DNA of 64,000 nt, from positions 186,001 through 250,000 of the forward strand of contig OZ251222.1 in NCBI GenBank assembly GCA_965240325.2. Direction: 5' to 3'. The notes beneath the pieces were generated by a model. It saw only the letters and a list, made by a program, of their open reading frames with translations, was not told the DNA's origin and searched no databases. The position numbers and the translations under genes are program-made. Below are positions 33,573-44,900 of the stretch, in pieces (the first letter of the stretch is position 1; every line of letters begins with the position of its first letter). This DNA comes from Rebecca billardiae RCC1528 (taxonomy: Eukaryota; Haptophyta).

Positions 33573-35081
33573 ATGACGACGCATGGGCCCGCGGCCGGGC
33601 AGCCGGCGTCGAGCACTATCTTCGTGGCTGACCTACCAGCCGGCGTCCAGGAGTCTGACCTGTCGCTCACCTTTGGCAACCTCGTCGGCTACGCGTCCTC
33701 GCGGCTGCGAGTTGACCGGCAGAACCGCGTCGTGGGCTTTGTTGAGTTCCACTCGCCGGCCGATGCATCCGCGGCCATGCAGCAGATGGACGGGCGCCCC
33801 GTGCAAGGCGGGCAGCAGCCCATGAAGATGCAGTTCGCCAAGGCCCAGCGGACTGGCCCCACCCAGGGGGCGCCGCCGGCCAAGCGCGCGCGCGACGACG
33901 ACGTGGGGCCAGGCATGCGGCCGCCGCCCAGTGCGCGGGGAGGCAGCTACATGGACACCGGGTACGACGCGGAGCCCGTCCCTTCGCGTGGGAGCCTCGG
34001 CTCGACGGCGAGGGGCGCGTTCGCCGACCACCTGCCGCAGCCACCTCAGTATCCCCAAGAGACGATGTCTCCTGGTGCCGCGCCCGGCCTGGGCGGCGGC
34101 ATGATGGGCGGCGCGCCGATGCCGCTGCACCCCGCACGCGCCCACATGGTGGGCGGGCCGGCGGACATGCTGGGGGCCAACCTGCCTCCGGACGCGAGCC
34201 CGACGCTGTACGTCGACAACGTGCCCCTCGACGCGACTGTGCGCGAGCTCTCGCACATCTTCCGCCCATTCCCCGGGTACCACTCGGTGCGCATCATTCA
34301 CAAGGAGCCCAAGCGACCCGGCGACCCGAAGCGCGTCCTCTGCTTCGTCGAGTTCAGCAACAAGTTCCACGCGACGGCCGCCCGCAACACCACGCAGGGC
34401 TACCGGATGGACGTGGGCGACGCGCGCGGCCTCGGCGTCGAGTTCGCAAAGGTCAGGGGATCTGACGGAGGCGCAGCCGCGCCTGGTAGCGGCCAGCGTG
34501 CGCAGCCGCCGCTGCCGCCACTGCCGCCGAACGATGCGCACGACAGCTTGCGCGCCGTTGACCGTGGCAACGGTGGCAGCCGCCGGGACGACCGATACCG
34601 GCGCCACCACAGCCCAGACAGCCGGTCGTGGAGCGGCAGCGAGTCGCGCGATCGCGGCGATCGCGATCGCGATCGTGGCCGCGACCGTGACCGTGACCGT
34701 GACCGCCGGCGCGCCGACCGCCGCCGACGCGACGACCGAGACGACGAGCGCGGCAGCTTCGACGAGGGCCGCCGCTCGAGCGGCGATCGGAGACGGCGAG
34801 AGTGGGGCAACCGCACCGACTACGCCGATGAAGAGGAGGCGGATCGCGATCGCCGCCAGCGAGCTTCGCCGGGCGAGGTCGAGCCCGAGCTGCGCCGCCG
34901 TGACAGCCACGACGGTGATGTCCCGATGGACGGCGAGGGTTTGGGCCCGGGAGACCTCCCCACCGCAGACGAGGGCGAGGTGCTTCCTGGAGCGCTGCCG
35001 TTCCGCCTGGACGAGGACCAGGAGACGACGCCGGCGCTTGGCGGCGGCAGTGGTGACGCTGCTGCCTCCGAGTGGGACTGA
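33573..35081 (+). CDS. Two-RRM RNA-binding protein with RD/RS-rich tail
   Basis: A 502-aa nuclear RNA-binding protein. RRM1 spans about 14-90 (RNP2 IFVADL, RNP1 VVGFVEF) and RRM2 about 210-293 (RNP2 LYVDNV, RNP1 VLCFVEF). The linker is rich in Gly, Pro and Met. The C-terminal third (about 335-415) is a dense Arg-Asp/Arg-Ser repeat (RDRDRGRDRDRDRDR), typical of splicing factors, followed by an acidic tail ending EWD. The RRM2 segment ELSHIFRPFPGYHSVRI resembles Cpo/RBPMS-type RRMs. Likely role is pre-mRNA splicing or processing, by inference. Start is the ATG at 33573; an open frame upstream (from a GTG at 33504) has no better ATG. Single exon. Confidence 0.88.
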   Translation: MTTHGPAAGQPASSTIFVADLPAGVQESDLSLTFGNLVGYASSRLRVDRQNRVVGFVEFHSPADASAAMQQMDGRPVQGGQQPMKMQFAKAQRTGPTQGAPPAKRARDDDVGPGMRPPPSARGGSYMDTGYDAEPVPSRGSLGSTARGAFADHLPQPPQYPQETMSPGAAPGLGGGMMGGAPMPLHPARAHMVGGPADMLGANLPPDASPTLYVDNVPLDATVRELSHIFRPFPGYHSVRIIHKEPKRPGDPKRVLCFVEFSNKFHATAARNTTQGYRMDVGDARGLGVEFAKVRGSDGGAAAPGSGQRAQPPLPPLPPNDAHDSLRAVDRGNGGSRRDDRYRRHHSPDSRSWSGSESRDRGDRDRDRGRDRDRDRDRRRADRRRRDDRDDERGSFDEGRRSSGDRRRREWGNRTDYADEEEADRDRRQRASPGEVEPELRRRDSHDGDVPMDGEGLGPGDLPTADEGEVLPGALPFRLDEDQETTPALGGGSGDAAASEWD

Positions 35082-36338
35082 CAGGCCTGTGCTCGCACGG
35101 TCACTTGTCCGATACTACAGTTAGCACTGCCACTTGCCAGGCTGACGCTACCCGGCGAGGCCGGTCGGCGTGGCCGGTCTGGCCTCTTGCCCTGGGAGTG
35201 GCAGCCTGCTGGGTCTGCAGGGTCAGCGGCTCACGGACACCTGGCTGGACGCGCGTCCTGGATCATGATTGGCATCAACCATTGAGCCGTACGTACGGTG
35301 CCCTACGGTGGCCTCACACGGATTTGACTGACAGTCCGGTACGGTCTGCCAGATACTAGATAGTCGTACAGTAGCCCGATATCGCGGTACTCGGAACGGT
35401 AGGGCCTGGCTCGGGCCCGCCCGCGGCCGTCACGCCGGCGGCGGTAACCCCCGGCGGCGGGCGCCGGACGGACTGGCGCCCGCGGCTTCCGCATTGCTCA
35501 TACTGCACGTTAATAAACGTAGTATATATATATAGTAAACTGTAATTCGCATCGGCGCGTCATCGTCACCATCATCGTCGATCACTCGTCGACGTACGTA
35601 CGATCATCATGTCATCATCGGGCGGCGCAGCACTCTGACGACTCTTAACTGACTCATATCGCTCGGTAGTCGGTTGAGTGTTGGGACTCACCGGTTGGGG
35701 CGCGCGGGTCCGAGGCCCCGCCAGCCGCAGCCCCGCCGACGCGCCCGACGGTACTTAGGACGGTGCCCGGCTCCGGCGATTCGGTCATTCGGACGATACG
35801 ATTGTTGCCCGCCGCACCCGGGCGTGCCGGGTGCCTGGGCGGGCCGCCGGGCCTGGGTAGTGGGTGCCGCACGCCGCACTGCCTGGTCATGGTGACCTCA
35901 AGAGTCAGGTGACACGGGCACGGCCACGGGTGCGGTAGCTAACAACTACGGTAGTTAGCTCAGTCAGAATACTAGCCGTACTAACTAGTAGTACAGTATC
36001 AGCCCTATAGGCTATAGAGTATACTCAGAATAAGAGGTCTACGCACACACAGCCAGCTCTGAGCTCAGGCCAGCAGGCGAGATTAGCCTTCAGTAACTAG
36101 CTTGTAACAAAGTAATCTAAGTACGTATGTACAAACCCAAGAAACTATCGCAGCAAATCGCCACTGCTTTGGTACCCGTCCACGACGAGCACATAAACGT
36201 TGCGAGCGCCACCGCGCCACGGCGGCGGCGATTTCTTATTACGACAGTCAGTATTCATCATTTGCTGTCTATTGTAACAGACAGAACAGTAAGTGTAACT
36301 AACTACTACAGTATTGTGCGTCCTTGACAGTTGACAGC
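35082..36338. other. Intergenic spacer
   Basis: Mixed-composition spacer between two plus-strand genes with a (TA)n run at about 35522-35534 and GC patches at 35400-35480 and 35690-35880. No supported gene. Confidence 0.5.
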
Positions 36339-37502
36339 ATGGGCGCCGGCCACGTGGTCCCGTTGGTCGTGGCGCTCGGGCACGTCGCGGTGCCCCCGGC
36401 GCTCGACAGGGCGGATGCCGTGCTCCGGCACGCACGCACGGATGCGCTGCAACGAGGCTCGCCGGCCCTCAGCGTCGTCTCGCTGAACGTCCTCTCGCCC
36501 GCCTTTGCCAGAGCTGAAAGCTACCCGCACATCGCCAGCGAGCAGCTCGAGTGGCACACTCGATGCAAGCAGATTTGCGCGCAGATAGCGAGCTGCGAGG
36601 CGGATGTCGTGGCTCTGCAGGAAATACGAGTCTCTACATTTGAGCTCGACTTTAGTCCGCTCTTGGAGCTGGGATATGCGGCGTCTGTGCAAGCCGACGA
36701 CAAGCGACGTCCATACGGCTGTGCCACCCTGTACGACTGCTCGCGCTTCCTGCTCGAGCGCGAAGAGTCGCGCTCACGCGTGCAGCTCTCAACGCTTCGG
36801 GACGTCCACTCGCGTGGAAAGTCGGGCGAGCGTCGCATGTACCTCGCAAACGTGCACTTGCAACGCGGGTCGTGTGACGAGGCCACGCGGCTGCTGCAGC
36901 TGCGCTCTCTCTTCAAGCATCTTGCCGAGCACCGGGCCGCGTCGCTTGGACGTGCGCCGGCAGACGTTGGGCGCGCCGCACCTGGCGAGTGCGCGATCAT
37001 CTGCGGTGACTTCAACTCCGGGCGACGCACCGCTGTGTACCAGCTCATGCGTGACGGCGCGCTTCGGACCTTTCCGCCAACCGGCAAGCAGCGGCGGCAC
37101 TCAGATGGCAGTCCTGCGCGAGGCCGGCCATACAAGACGGGCTTCCTGCGCATGAAGGACGCGTACCGCGCGAAGCCGCCAGCATGGGGCCCGTTCGAGA
37201 TGACGCACACCAGCGGCGCGCTGCTCGACTACATCTGGGTTTCCGACAACTGCGAAGTTGTCGCGTCCATGCCGTGTGCATGGCGGCGACAAGACGCGCG
37301 CACCCTCTTTGGGCGCGGGGGTGCAGCCTCGACCTCGGCAAGTGGACGGGTGGGTCTGCGTATGCACCCGCGTGCAAGAGCGGCTTTGCCATCGGCTGAC
37401 GGTCAGTACGCTTCGGACCACCTGGCACTGGGCTGTGTGCTCCAGTTCGGAGTTCCGCGGCGCGAGTCGGCGGAGTCGGATGACCGATGTAACGACTTGT
37501 AA
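36339..37502 (+). CDS. CCR4-like endonuclease/exonuclease/phosphatase (EEP) family nuclease
   Basis: A 387-aa EEP-fold protein of the CCR4/nocturnin/ANGEL type, whose members cleave poly(A) or other RNA phosphodiesters with Mg2+. Catalytic signatures are Asn50 in SLNVLSP, Glu95 in LQEI, His173 in ANVHL, Asp224/Asn226 in CGDFNS, the LDYIWVS segment (297-302) and Asp360/His361 in SDHLAL. All key residues are present. ATG 36339 gives a hydrophobic N-terminus, possibly a targeting sequence. Single exon. The last 87 codons and 3' flank are duplicated at 38721-39085. RNA target unknown. Confidence 0.85.
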   Translation: MGAGHVVPLVVALGHVAVPPALDRADAVLRHARTDALQRGSPALSVVSLNVLSPAFARAESYPHIASEQLEWHTRCKQICAQIASCEADVVALQEIRVSTFELDFSPLLELGYAASVQADDKRRPYGCATLYDCSRFLLEREESRSRVQLSTLRDVHSRGKSGERRMYLANVHLQRGSCDEATRLLQLRSLFKHLAEHRAASLGRAPADVGRAAPGECAIICGDFNSGRRTAVYQLMRDGALRTFPPTGKQRRHSDGSPARGRPYKTGFLRMKDAYRAKPPAWGPFEMTHTSGALLDYIWVSDNCEVVASMPCAWRRQDARTLFGRGGAASTSASGRVGLRMHPRARAALPSADGQYASDHLALGCVLQFGVPRRESAESDDRCNDL

Positions 37503-37603
37503 GTCGTAGTACTAGTAGCCGCCTTCTAGGATCTGAAATAACTGAATATCATTACTGTCGACTATACGACGCGGCGGTTGAGTATTCGTCGTCCGACAGT
37601 ACT
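37239..37603 (+). repeat. Duplicated 3' end of EEP gene, copy 1
   Basis: These 365 bp (codons from Val301, stop and 3' flank) recur at 38721-39085 with offset 1482. This copy is part of the intact gene. Confidence 0.95.
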
Positions 37604-38465
37604 GACCCGTTGCACGGGTGAGTAACCGTGAGCGTATGAAAAAACGACAAGCGTATGAAATCTCGCGGTTTTGTCGCTCGCGCTGCCGCATGGCTGACGT
37701 CCGCGCCGATCCGAGCGCAATGGTGCATTGCGAAGCCGATTCGCAATGCACCAATCCAATCCGCATGTCAATCGACCCAACCGTCGCTGAGAACGAACGA
37801 CAAAACCCAGGGCAGGTGTCCACCACGAAGCCACGCCGCGCGCGCGCTGGCAGCGTGAGCCGGCGCGGTTGCAAAGGGTTGCCCAAAGGCAGAGAGATCA
37901 GCCAATGCGGCTACCTTCGGCAAGCACGCCACCTCAGCGTCAGCATCGGGTGGGGCCGTGAGGATACATGCCCTTGGATGCGGCTCCAGCCAAACGGCTC
38001 TCGACGCGGGGAGCCGCCATCGGCCGCGAGCGCGTACACGGATACACGTGCTGTCCTCGTGAACGAGGATTCAGGAGACGAGGCGCGGCCCGCGATGCGC
38101 AGGCAAGACCTAGGGAGTGGCTCACGCTTTGATCGCGGGTACGGGTACAGAAGGCGTGCGCACGCAACCACACCGCCTTCGTGAAGCGCGTGGGCAAGCT
38201 GCTGAAGCTCTCACGATGCGCGCTTACTTCTCATCTCCGTGCGCTCGCCGACCGCTCACGCTGCCTTCCGCGCGGCGGACCTGGGAAACCTGCCACCTGG
38301 CGCGCACGACGCAGCGCGTAACGCGGAAGGTGGTAGATCTGCTGCCACGCTCCCGCTGCCGCCGCCGGCGGCGGCAGCGGCATGCCCACGATGCGGCGAC
38401 GGTGCTGATGACTATCACTGCCAAAGTGTCGTTTTTTCGGCGCTCACGCGTGCAACGGGTCTACT
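37600..38465. mobile_element. 858-bp TIR element with TACT target duplication
   Basis: Element 37604-38461 begins GACCCGTTGCACG and ends in its exact inverse. Similarity continues inward (GTGAGCG, AAAAAACGACA). TACT flanks it (37600-37603 and 38462-38465). The paralogous site at 39081-39090 reads AGTACTATACAT without the element, an empty-site control. Inside is a hairpin (37721-37753) with 14-bp arms TGGTGCATTGCGAA and a 5-base loop. There is no transposase. Superfamily unassigned. Confidence 0.85.
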
Positions 38466-38509
38466 ATACATATATATATACGCATATCTATCGTCTATCA
38501 ATATCTATC

Positions 38510-38720
38510 TATCTTTCGATCGATCTATCTATCTATCTATCTATCTATCTTTGAATAATCTATCTATATTGATCTATATATCTATCTATCTATCTATCTC
38601 TGCTATCGATCTATCGATCTATCGATCTATCGATCTATCGATCTATCGATCTATCGATCTATCGATCAGTATCGATCTATCGATCTATCGATCTATCGAT
38701 CTATCGATCTATCGATCTAT
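38510..38720. repeat. GATA and (ATCGATCT)n microsatellite, copy 1
   Basis: CTAT/GATA runs pass into about 15 copies of the octamer ATCGATCT. This is the 3' part of the duplicated unit, separated from copy 1 of the EEP 3' end by the 858-bp element. Confidence 0.95.
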
Positions 38721-39085
38721 GTTTCCGACAACTGCGAAGTTGTCGCGTCCATGCCGTGTGCATGGCGGCGACAAGACGCGCGCACCCTCTTTGGGCGCGG
38801 GGGTGCAGCCTCGACCTCGGCAAGTGGACGGGTGGGTCTGCGTATGCACCCGCGTGCAAGAGCGGCTTTGCCATCGGCTGACGGTCAGTACGCTTCGGAC
38901 CACCTGGCACTGGGCTGTGTGCTCCAGTTCGGAGTTCCGCGGCGCGAGTCGGCGGAGTCGGATGACCGATGTAACGACTTGTAAGTCGTAGTACTAGTAG
39001 CCGCCTTCTAGGATCTGAAATAACTGAATATCATTACTGTCGACTATACGACGCGGCGGTTGAGTATTCGTCGTCCGACAGTACT
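38721..39085 (+). pseudogene. Duplicated 3' fragment of EEP nuclease gene, copy 2
   Basis: Near-identical to 37239-37603. It encodes only the C-terminal segment (VSDNCEVV through the SDHLAL motif) and lacks the N-terminal catalytic residues, so it is a non-functional fragment. It starts directly after the microsatellite at GTTTCCGAC. Confidence 0.93.
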
Positions 39086-39142
39086 ATACATATATATATA
39101 TATACGCATATCTATCGTCTATCAATATCTATCTATCTTTCG

Positions 39143-39180
<38 letters not shown>

Positions 39181-39374
39181 GAATAATCTATCTATATTGA
39201 TCTATATATCTATCTATCTATCTATCTCTGCTATCGATCTATCGATCTATCGATCTATCGATCTATCGATCTATCGATCAGTATCGATCTATCGATCTAT
39301 CGATCTATCGATCTATCGATCTATCGATCTATCGATCTATCGATCTATCGATCTATCGATCTATCGATCTATCG

Positions 39375-39410
<36 letters not shown>

Positions 39411-39412
39411 CG
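39086..39412. repeat. GATA and (ATCGATCT)n microsatellite, copy 2
   Basis: Same order of motifs as 38462-38720 (TATACGCATATCTATCG, CTAT run, ATCGATCT run), longer by expansion and ending in a CTAT run before CGAGTG. Confidence 0.95.
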
Positions 39413-41924
39413 AGTGTATAGCAGCTGCACCGCGGCCGACGGCGACGCTCACTCAGTGCGTCTCACGCGGACGGCGCAGTCCTCGGGACATGCATCACTC
39501 GCGAATTAATACTGCTATTAAAGTCGCGCGCGCGCAGACTCTCAACTGCTGGTGAATAATTATAATAATAAAATGTTTAGTACGGACTACTGCTGTCTGC
39601 TACAGTATAGAGTAGCTACAGCTGAATCGATACATCAGTAGAGTAGTTAGTACATTGCTGTTCTCGGTCCGGGAGTCGGTCCGGACGAAGTTCGTCTCTT
39701 TAATAATTTCGTATATCGGATATGACCGTTCCGAGGGCACTCAGTAGCTAGTCGTCTCGGAGAGTGATGACGAGAGGTCCCGTGACCCGTTCACCGTTGA
39801 TGACGAGGCGGCCGTTATGATATATATACATATCTATAATATACTGCTGTTGAACCGATTACCGCGAACTTGCGTAATATAGTCTGCCTATGGCTATGAT
39901 CGGCACTCCGCACTCACACTAGCCTGGTCCAAACGCACTGGAGCACTTTCGGGGATTTTATCGCCAAATGAACGCGGGCCCCTAGGCACGCGCTCACACC
40001 CGGAAACAGCGTAACAAATGGGCCCAGCCCGGGCGCAGCAAAAGTTTCGGCCTAAAAATCGCATCCGTGGCCCGTCGTGAGCGTGCGCGCGCGCGCCGCG
40101 GACAACTACGGACACATAGAGAATCGTCAGTCCGAATGTGGGTAAGTACTTAGCCGAAATGAGCCCAAACGCACGAACTTACTTATTGGCGTACGTCGAG
40201 GCGAGCATGAACCCTGGTACAGGCCATTAGGATGGGCTGTGGTCTGTGCGCAAGTGGCCGTACTCAACTACTGCAAGATCGACTATATTACCCATTTATA
40301 CCCGCATATTATGGGAAATGTACCCGCATAAGTATGAGTTCTGGACCTGTATAATTAAAATGCCACTATGTCGTTACATATTCGCCATAGGTGGGTAGCT
40401 GTCCCAGGCTGCACGATTAGTGCGGCGCTCGGGGTGCAGTGGTCGGACGAGGCTCCGCCTGGCCTTCCGCGCACTCCTGCAGACAAGAAGAGGGCCGGAC
40501 TCCCACCCGGCCAGGCGTGCGGCAGTCGGTCAGGTGCTGGACCTGGTCTGGAGACCATCTCCTGCGTGGCGACTGGCCGATCTGCGGCACAACGCGCGCC
40601 GCCGTGAGCCACACGGCAGGTTCGCAACGGATCCGGATCGCGTGTCCATGGCGGCGTGCATCGAGTCATTCAAGCTGTCAAGTCGCGTGCCACGCCCGCC
40701 CTTTCACTTGGGGCATCCGTACTGCCTACAACGACGACATGTGCGTCCTTAGACGAGGCATAATCGCGGTTCTAGCTGCTCGTCCAAGGGTCAGATCGCA
40801 CGTCCTTGCTCGCCCGACAGCCTCAACGGCGGACTGATGTGATCCGCGGGTGACGATGCGACCGCTTCGAGTGCGCCTACGGCCACCACCGGGGTGGGGA
40901 TCGTTCATGGGCACCCTCCGCGTGCCATGACATGCTCTGGCCGTGCGTGGTGACTTGACCCACCGCACGTAAACGGGGAAGACACCCGAGCACGTGCTTC
41001 CGAGCCACCCGAATGGCACAATGTGCCACCCATGGACACCAAACACGTGCCAAAGCGCGAGCCTTGCGTGCTGGAGTAGCCGCGCGACACCAAGGAAGAC
41101 GTATGAGCGCTCTCAACCATCTTCAAGCGACGACTCCGTCGACTCTGCCTCGCAGACCGCGGTACGATCCTCGACCTTGTGCTCGCAGCAAAGGCCATGA
41201 CGGTAAAGCAGCACCCAGGCGATGGGAGTCAGCCGGCAGCCACTACACTGCGACTGTACACACCCCGCCCCGCAAGGCGAGCCATCCTGCTCGCCACCAG
41301 CCCGTCATACAGCTCCACGAGGAGCACAAATCGACAGCCGCCGCTCAGGACGGCCCATGCGCAAACGTGACGGGACTGGCCGGATGAAGCGTTGGCGATG
41401 CGCAGCGCGCCCAACGCTGGTGGTGGCATCGAGTACATGCTAGGGGTAGGCGGTGGCCCACACGAGCCGTCGCGTGGCCCGCATATTACCCGAGGTGGCC
41501 CGTCTCGAAGGCGCCGCGCAACCCAGCAGGTGAGCGTTCGACGCGCGCCGTCAGGCGAGAAGTCGACCTGGCGACGGACCGCGGGCGGCGGAAGCAACGC
41601 AGACATGTCGCTCAAGGTGTGCACGCACACCACCGGGGCACCCGAACGATGTGTCCAGCACTACACCTGACATGAGGCGGCGCAGTCGTCCAGTCGAGGC
41701 TCTCGAGCCCCTTCCCGACCTTCGTCGCGGCGAGCCGTCGGACGGCCGGTGGCGATTTTTGACGAGCGCGACGAGCGACGAGAAAAATCGGGAGAAATCA
41801 GGCGCCCAAAATCCGAAAAGGCTTTTGCACTGGCGAAAATCGGGATGGACCAGGCTACTCACACTGTCGGACTGACGTGTAACGACGACGCCGCAGCCTA
41901 TATTACTGCTACTACTAATAAGTA
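39413..41924. other. Long intergenic region, no supported gene
   Basis: 39413-40360 is AT-rich. 40370-41660 is GC-richer with several overlapping open frames on both strands, but none has a recognisable domain or consistent coding character. It could hold decayed mobile DNA. 41880-41924 should include the 3' UTR of the rhodopsin kinase gene. Confidence 0.4.
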
Positions 41925-44900
41925 CTAGCGGCACAACACCTTGGTGCGCACGTCGTCCGGGATCGACGAGTGAATCGACGACGGCGGCGGTCCTGCGTAA
42001 TCGACGGCGCCTGTGTCGTCCGCCACCCACATTGCCAGCCCGCGCACCAACTGCTTGAGCGCGGTGTCCGCGCCTTTCCAGTGCTTCGCGCAGAATGCTA
42101 CGAGCAGCTTGGATGCATCCATCCCCTCGTCAGCCTCGGGCAGATTTCGGCTCTGTGCCCAGAGCGCGTCCACCTCGGCCCAGGCGTCGGTGAGGCCGAG
42201 CGACTTGAGCGCCCACGCGAGCAGGCCGAGCAGCGCGCATGAGCGCTGTGGCAGGTCCAGCCGCACCATCATCGGGTCCATCGGCGACGAGAGCACGAGC
42301 GTGACGAGCTCGCACAGCAGCGGCTGCATCGGGCCGAGCTCGGCGATGGGCAAGGGGCCATCGGGCACGGGTCGCCGCGTGCTGGCCAGGCGGCTCGCCG
42401 TCTCCTGGCACTGCCGCACGAGCGAGTTGATGTCCTTCTGCGCGACCGGCTTGGTCAGGCACGACGTCATGCCCACGTCGAGGCACTTCTGGTGCTCCGC
42501 GTGCAGCGCGTTGGCGGTGAGGGCGAGCACGGGCAGCTCGGCGGCCCACGGCGTGACGTTGGACTGCATCAGCCGGAGGATGCGCGACGCCTGCCGCCCG
42601 TCGAGCACGGGCATGTTCAGGTCCATCAGCACGAGGTCGAGGTACCGCCCCGCCGCGAGCTCGTGGTGCGCGAGCACGATCGCCTCGAGCCCGTTGTGCG
42701 CCTCGAGCACGACGTTGCCCTTGAGGAACATCGAGACGACGATGCGGTTCATGTCGTCGTCCTCCACGAGCAGCACGCGCAGCGGGCGCGGCTCGTTTGC
42801 GCCCGGGCTGCTCGGCGGCTCGGCGGCGGAGGCCGCGGCCGCGGCGGCCTCGGAGGCCTGCGAGATGGCGGTGCACGCGGCCTGCGCGCCGCATGACAGC
42901 GCTGCGGGCTTGGCGGTCGGGCCGCGGCCGCAGAGCCGGTTGTACAGCGGCGGCGTCTGTGGCTGCGCGTCCTCGAAGGTCTGCGCGCGCGCGGGTGCCG
43001 CACGCGCATGCGCCGGGTCACGGCGGCGAGGTCAAAGGGCTGAGCTCGCGGCGGCGAAGGCGCGCAGAGGCCGTGCGGCGGGCCGCCCGCCCCCGCCCCC
43101 ACGCACGCGCGCGCGCGCGCGAAGAGGAGAGAGCAAGGGAGAGAGCGAGAGAGAGAGGGCGAGACGCCGTGCGGTGCCAAGGGCGGGCGTTCCAAGGGCG
43201 CTCGCGCGCGCGCGCTCGCGCGCGCGGCCTCGCCCGCGCGCGCACCAGCATGTCCAGCTCGAACGTGAAGGCCGTGCCCACGCCGGGCCGGGAGTCGACG
43301 GTGAGCGTGCCGCCCATCGCGTCGACCAGCTCCTTGCACACCGTCAGCCCGATCCCCGTCGCCGTCGTCATCCCGACCGACATGGTGTTGACCGCCTCGC
43401 CCGGCACCGTGCCAAACAGTTGGAACACGTGCTCGAGCGCGCTCTTCGGGATCCCCACGCCCGTGTCGCGCACGCACATGGAGAGCGTGCGTGGCACGCA
43501 GCGGCTGCGCCGGCGCGGGGGCAGGGGCGAGCGCGGCGGGCGCGGCTCAGCGCGAGCGCGGCGCTGGGCCCGCCGCGCGCGCCGAGCGGCCGCGCGGCGG
43601 CGCGGGGGAAGGCGCGCGACGCGGCCGCGCGGCCGCGCGCGCGCGCACCGGGGTGCGTAGAGGCGCGCGCGCTCGTCCAGCGCGGGGTAGCCAGGATCCG
43701 ATGGATCGATCAGCCAGGTGCGGACGTTGATCGTGACGGAGCCGTGCTTCGTGTACTTGATGCCGTTGCTCACCAAGTTGGTCAGGATCTGCTGGATGCG
43801 CTGCCCGTCGCCCAGCACCGTCTTGGGCACGTTCTCGGAGATGTCGACGGTGAAGGAGACGTTCTGCTTGCGCTCATTGCCGTCGAGCAGCACGCGCCGG
43901 CAGTGCGACGCGACGATCGCGATCGTGTCGCGCACGGCAAACTCGGCCTCGGAGAGGACAAACTGGCCGTGCTGCACCTTCGACATGTCCAGCACGTCGC
44001 ACACGAGCATGAAGAGGTGCTCCGCCGACCTGCGCCGCGCGCCGCCGCAGCCGGGGCGACGGAGGGGGCGCGCGTGCGGAGCCGAGGCGCGGTCAGCAGT
44101 CGCTCACCGCGCTCAGCCCGCGCTCGGCTCGCGGCCGGCGCGCTCGCGCGCGGCGCGCGGCGCGCGGCGCGCTGCGGCGGCGGCCCGCCGCACCGCTCGT
44201 GCCCCGTGCATCCCGCGCGGCACCGGGCGCCGCGCCGCGTCGCGCGCACCTCAGCGCGTGCTCCAGCTGCGTCGAGAGCTCCTCGCGCGAGTACTGCGTG
44301 CCCGACTGCGCGGTCGCCAGCTGCAGCATGCCGATGAGCGCGGACAGCGGCGTGCGCATCTCGTGGCTCATGATCGCGAGGAACTTGTCCTTTGAGTCGT
44401 TGAGCGCCTCGACGTGCGCTCGGCTCGCCTCGGCGAGGAGGAAGTCGCACTCGGCGGTCATGTCCGCGCCGAGGCAGATCAGCCCGGTCACCAGGCCCGC
44501 GCCGTCGCGCGTGACCGAGGCTGTGATCAGCAGCAGCGTCGCCTTGCACGACGCCGCGCCCGCCGACGACGGCGGCGCGTGGTCGGTGCTCGACGCGACG
44601 GTGCCCTCGTCCGCCTCGTTCGGGTCGAGCTCGAACTCGAGCTGGAACGTGACCGAGCTACTGTCCGCGCGCGCCTGCCCCGCGCCTGCCGGCGCGTCGT
44701 CGAGCGAGACCAGCACCGTGCGCAGCGCCGTGTACGCCTCGCGCCGCGACTTGTCGGTCAGCTTGGGCAGATCCCAGACCTGCCGGCCCTCGGCGACCGC
44801 GGGCTCGATGTGCGAGAGCGCGGCGCACCGCCGGTTCCACACGGTCACGGTGGCGGAGGCGTCGGTGACGATGATCGGCACGCCCGACACCGCGATCATC

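Noticed and set aside
38500-39412. Ile/Tyr/Ser/Leu-rich open frames over the ATCGATCT repeats
   Set aside because: Direct translation of a microsatellite; no gene context.
40368-41670. Overlapping open frames in the 40.4-41.7 kb GC-richer patch
   Set aside because: No frame shows a domain, consistent codon bias or splice structure. Left as unassigned.
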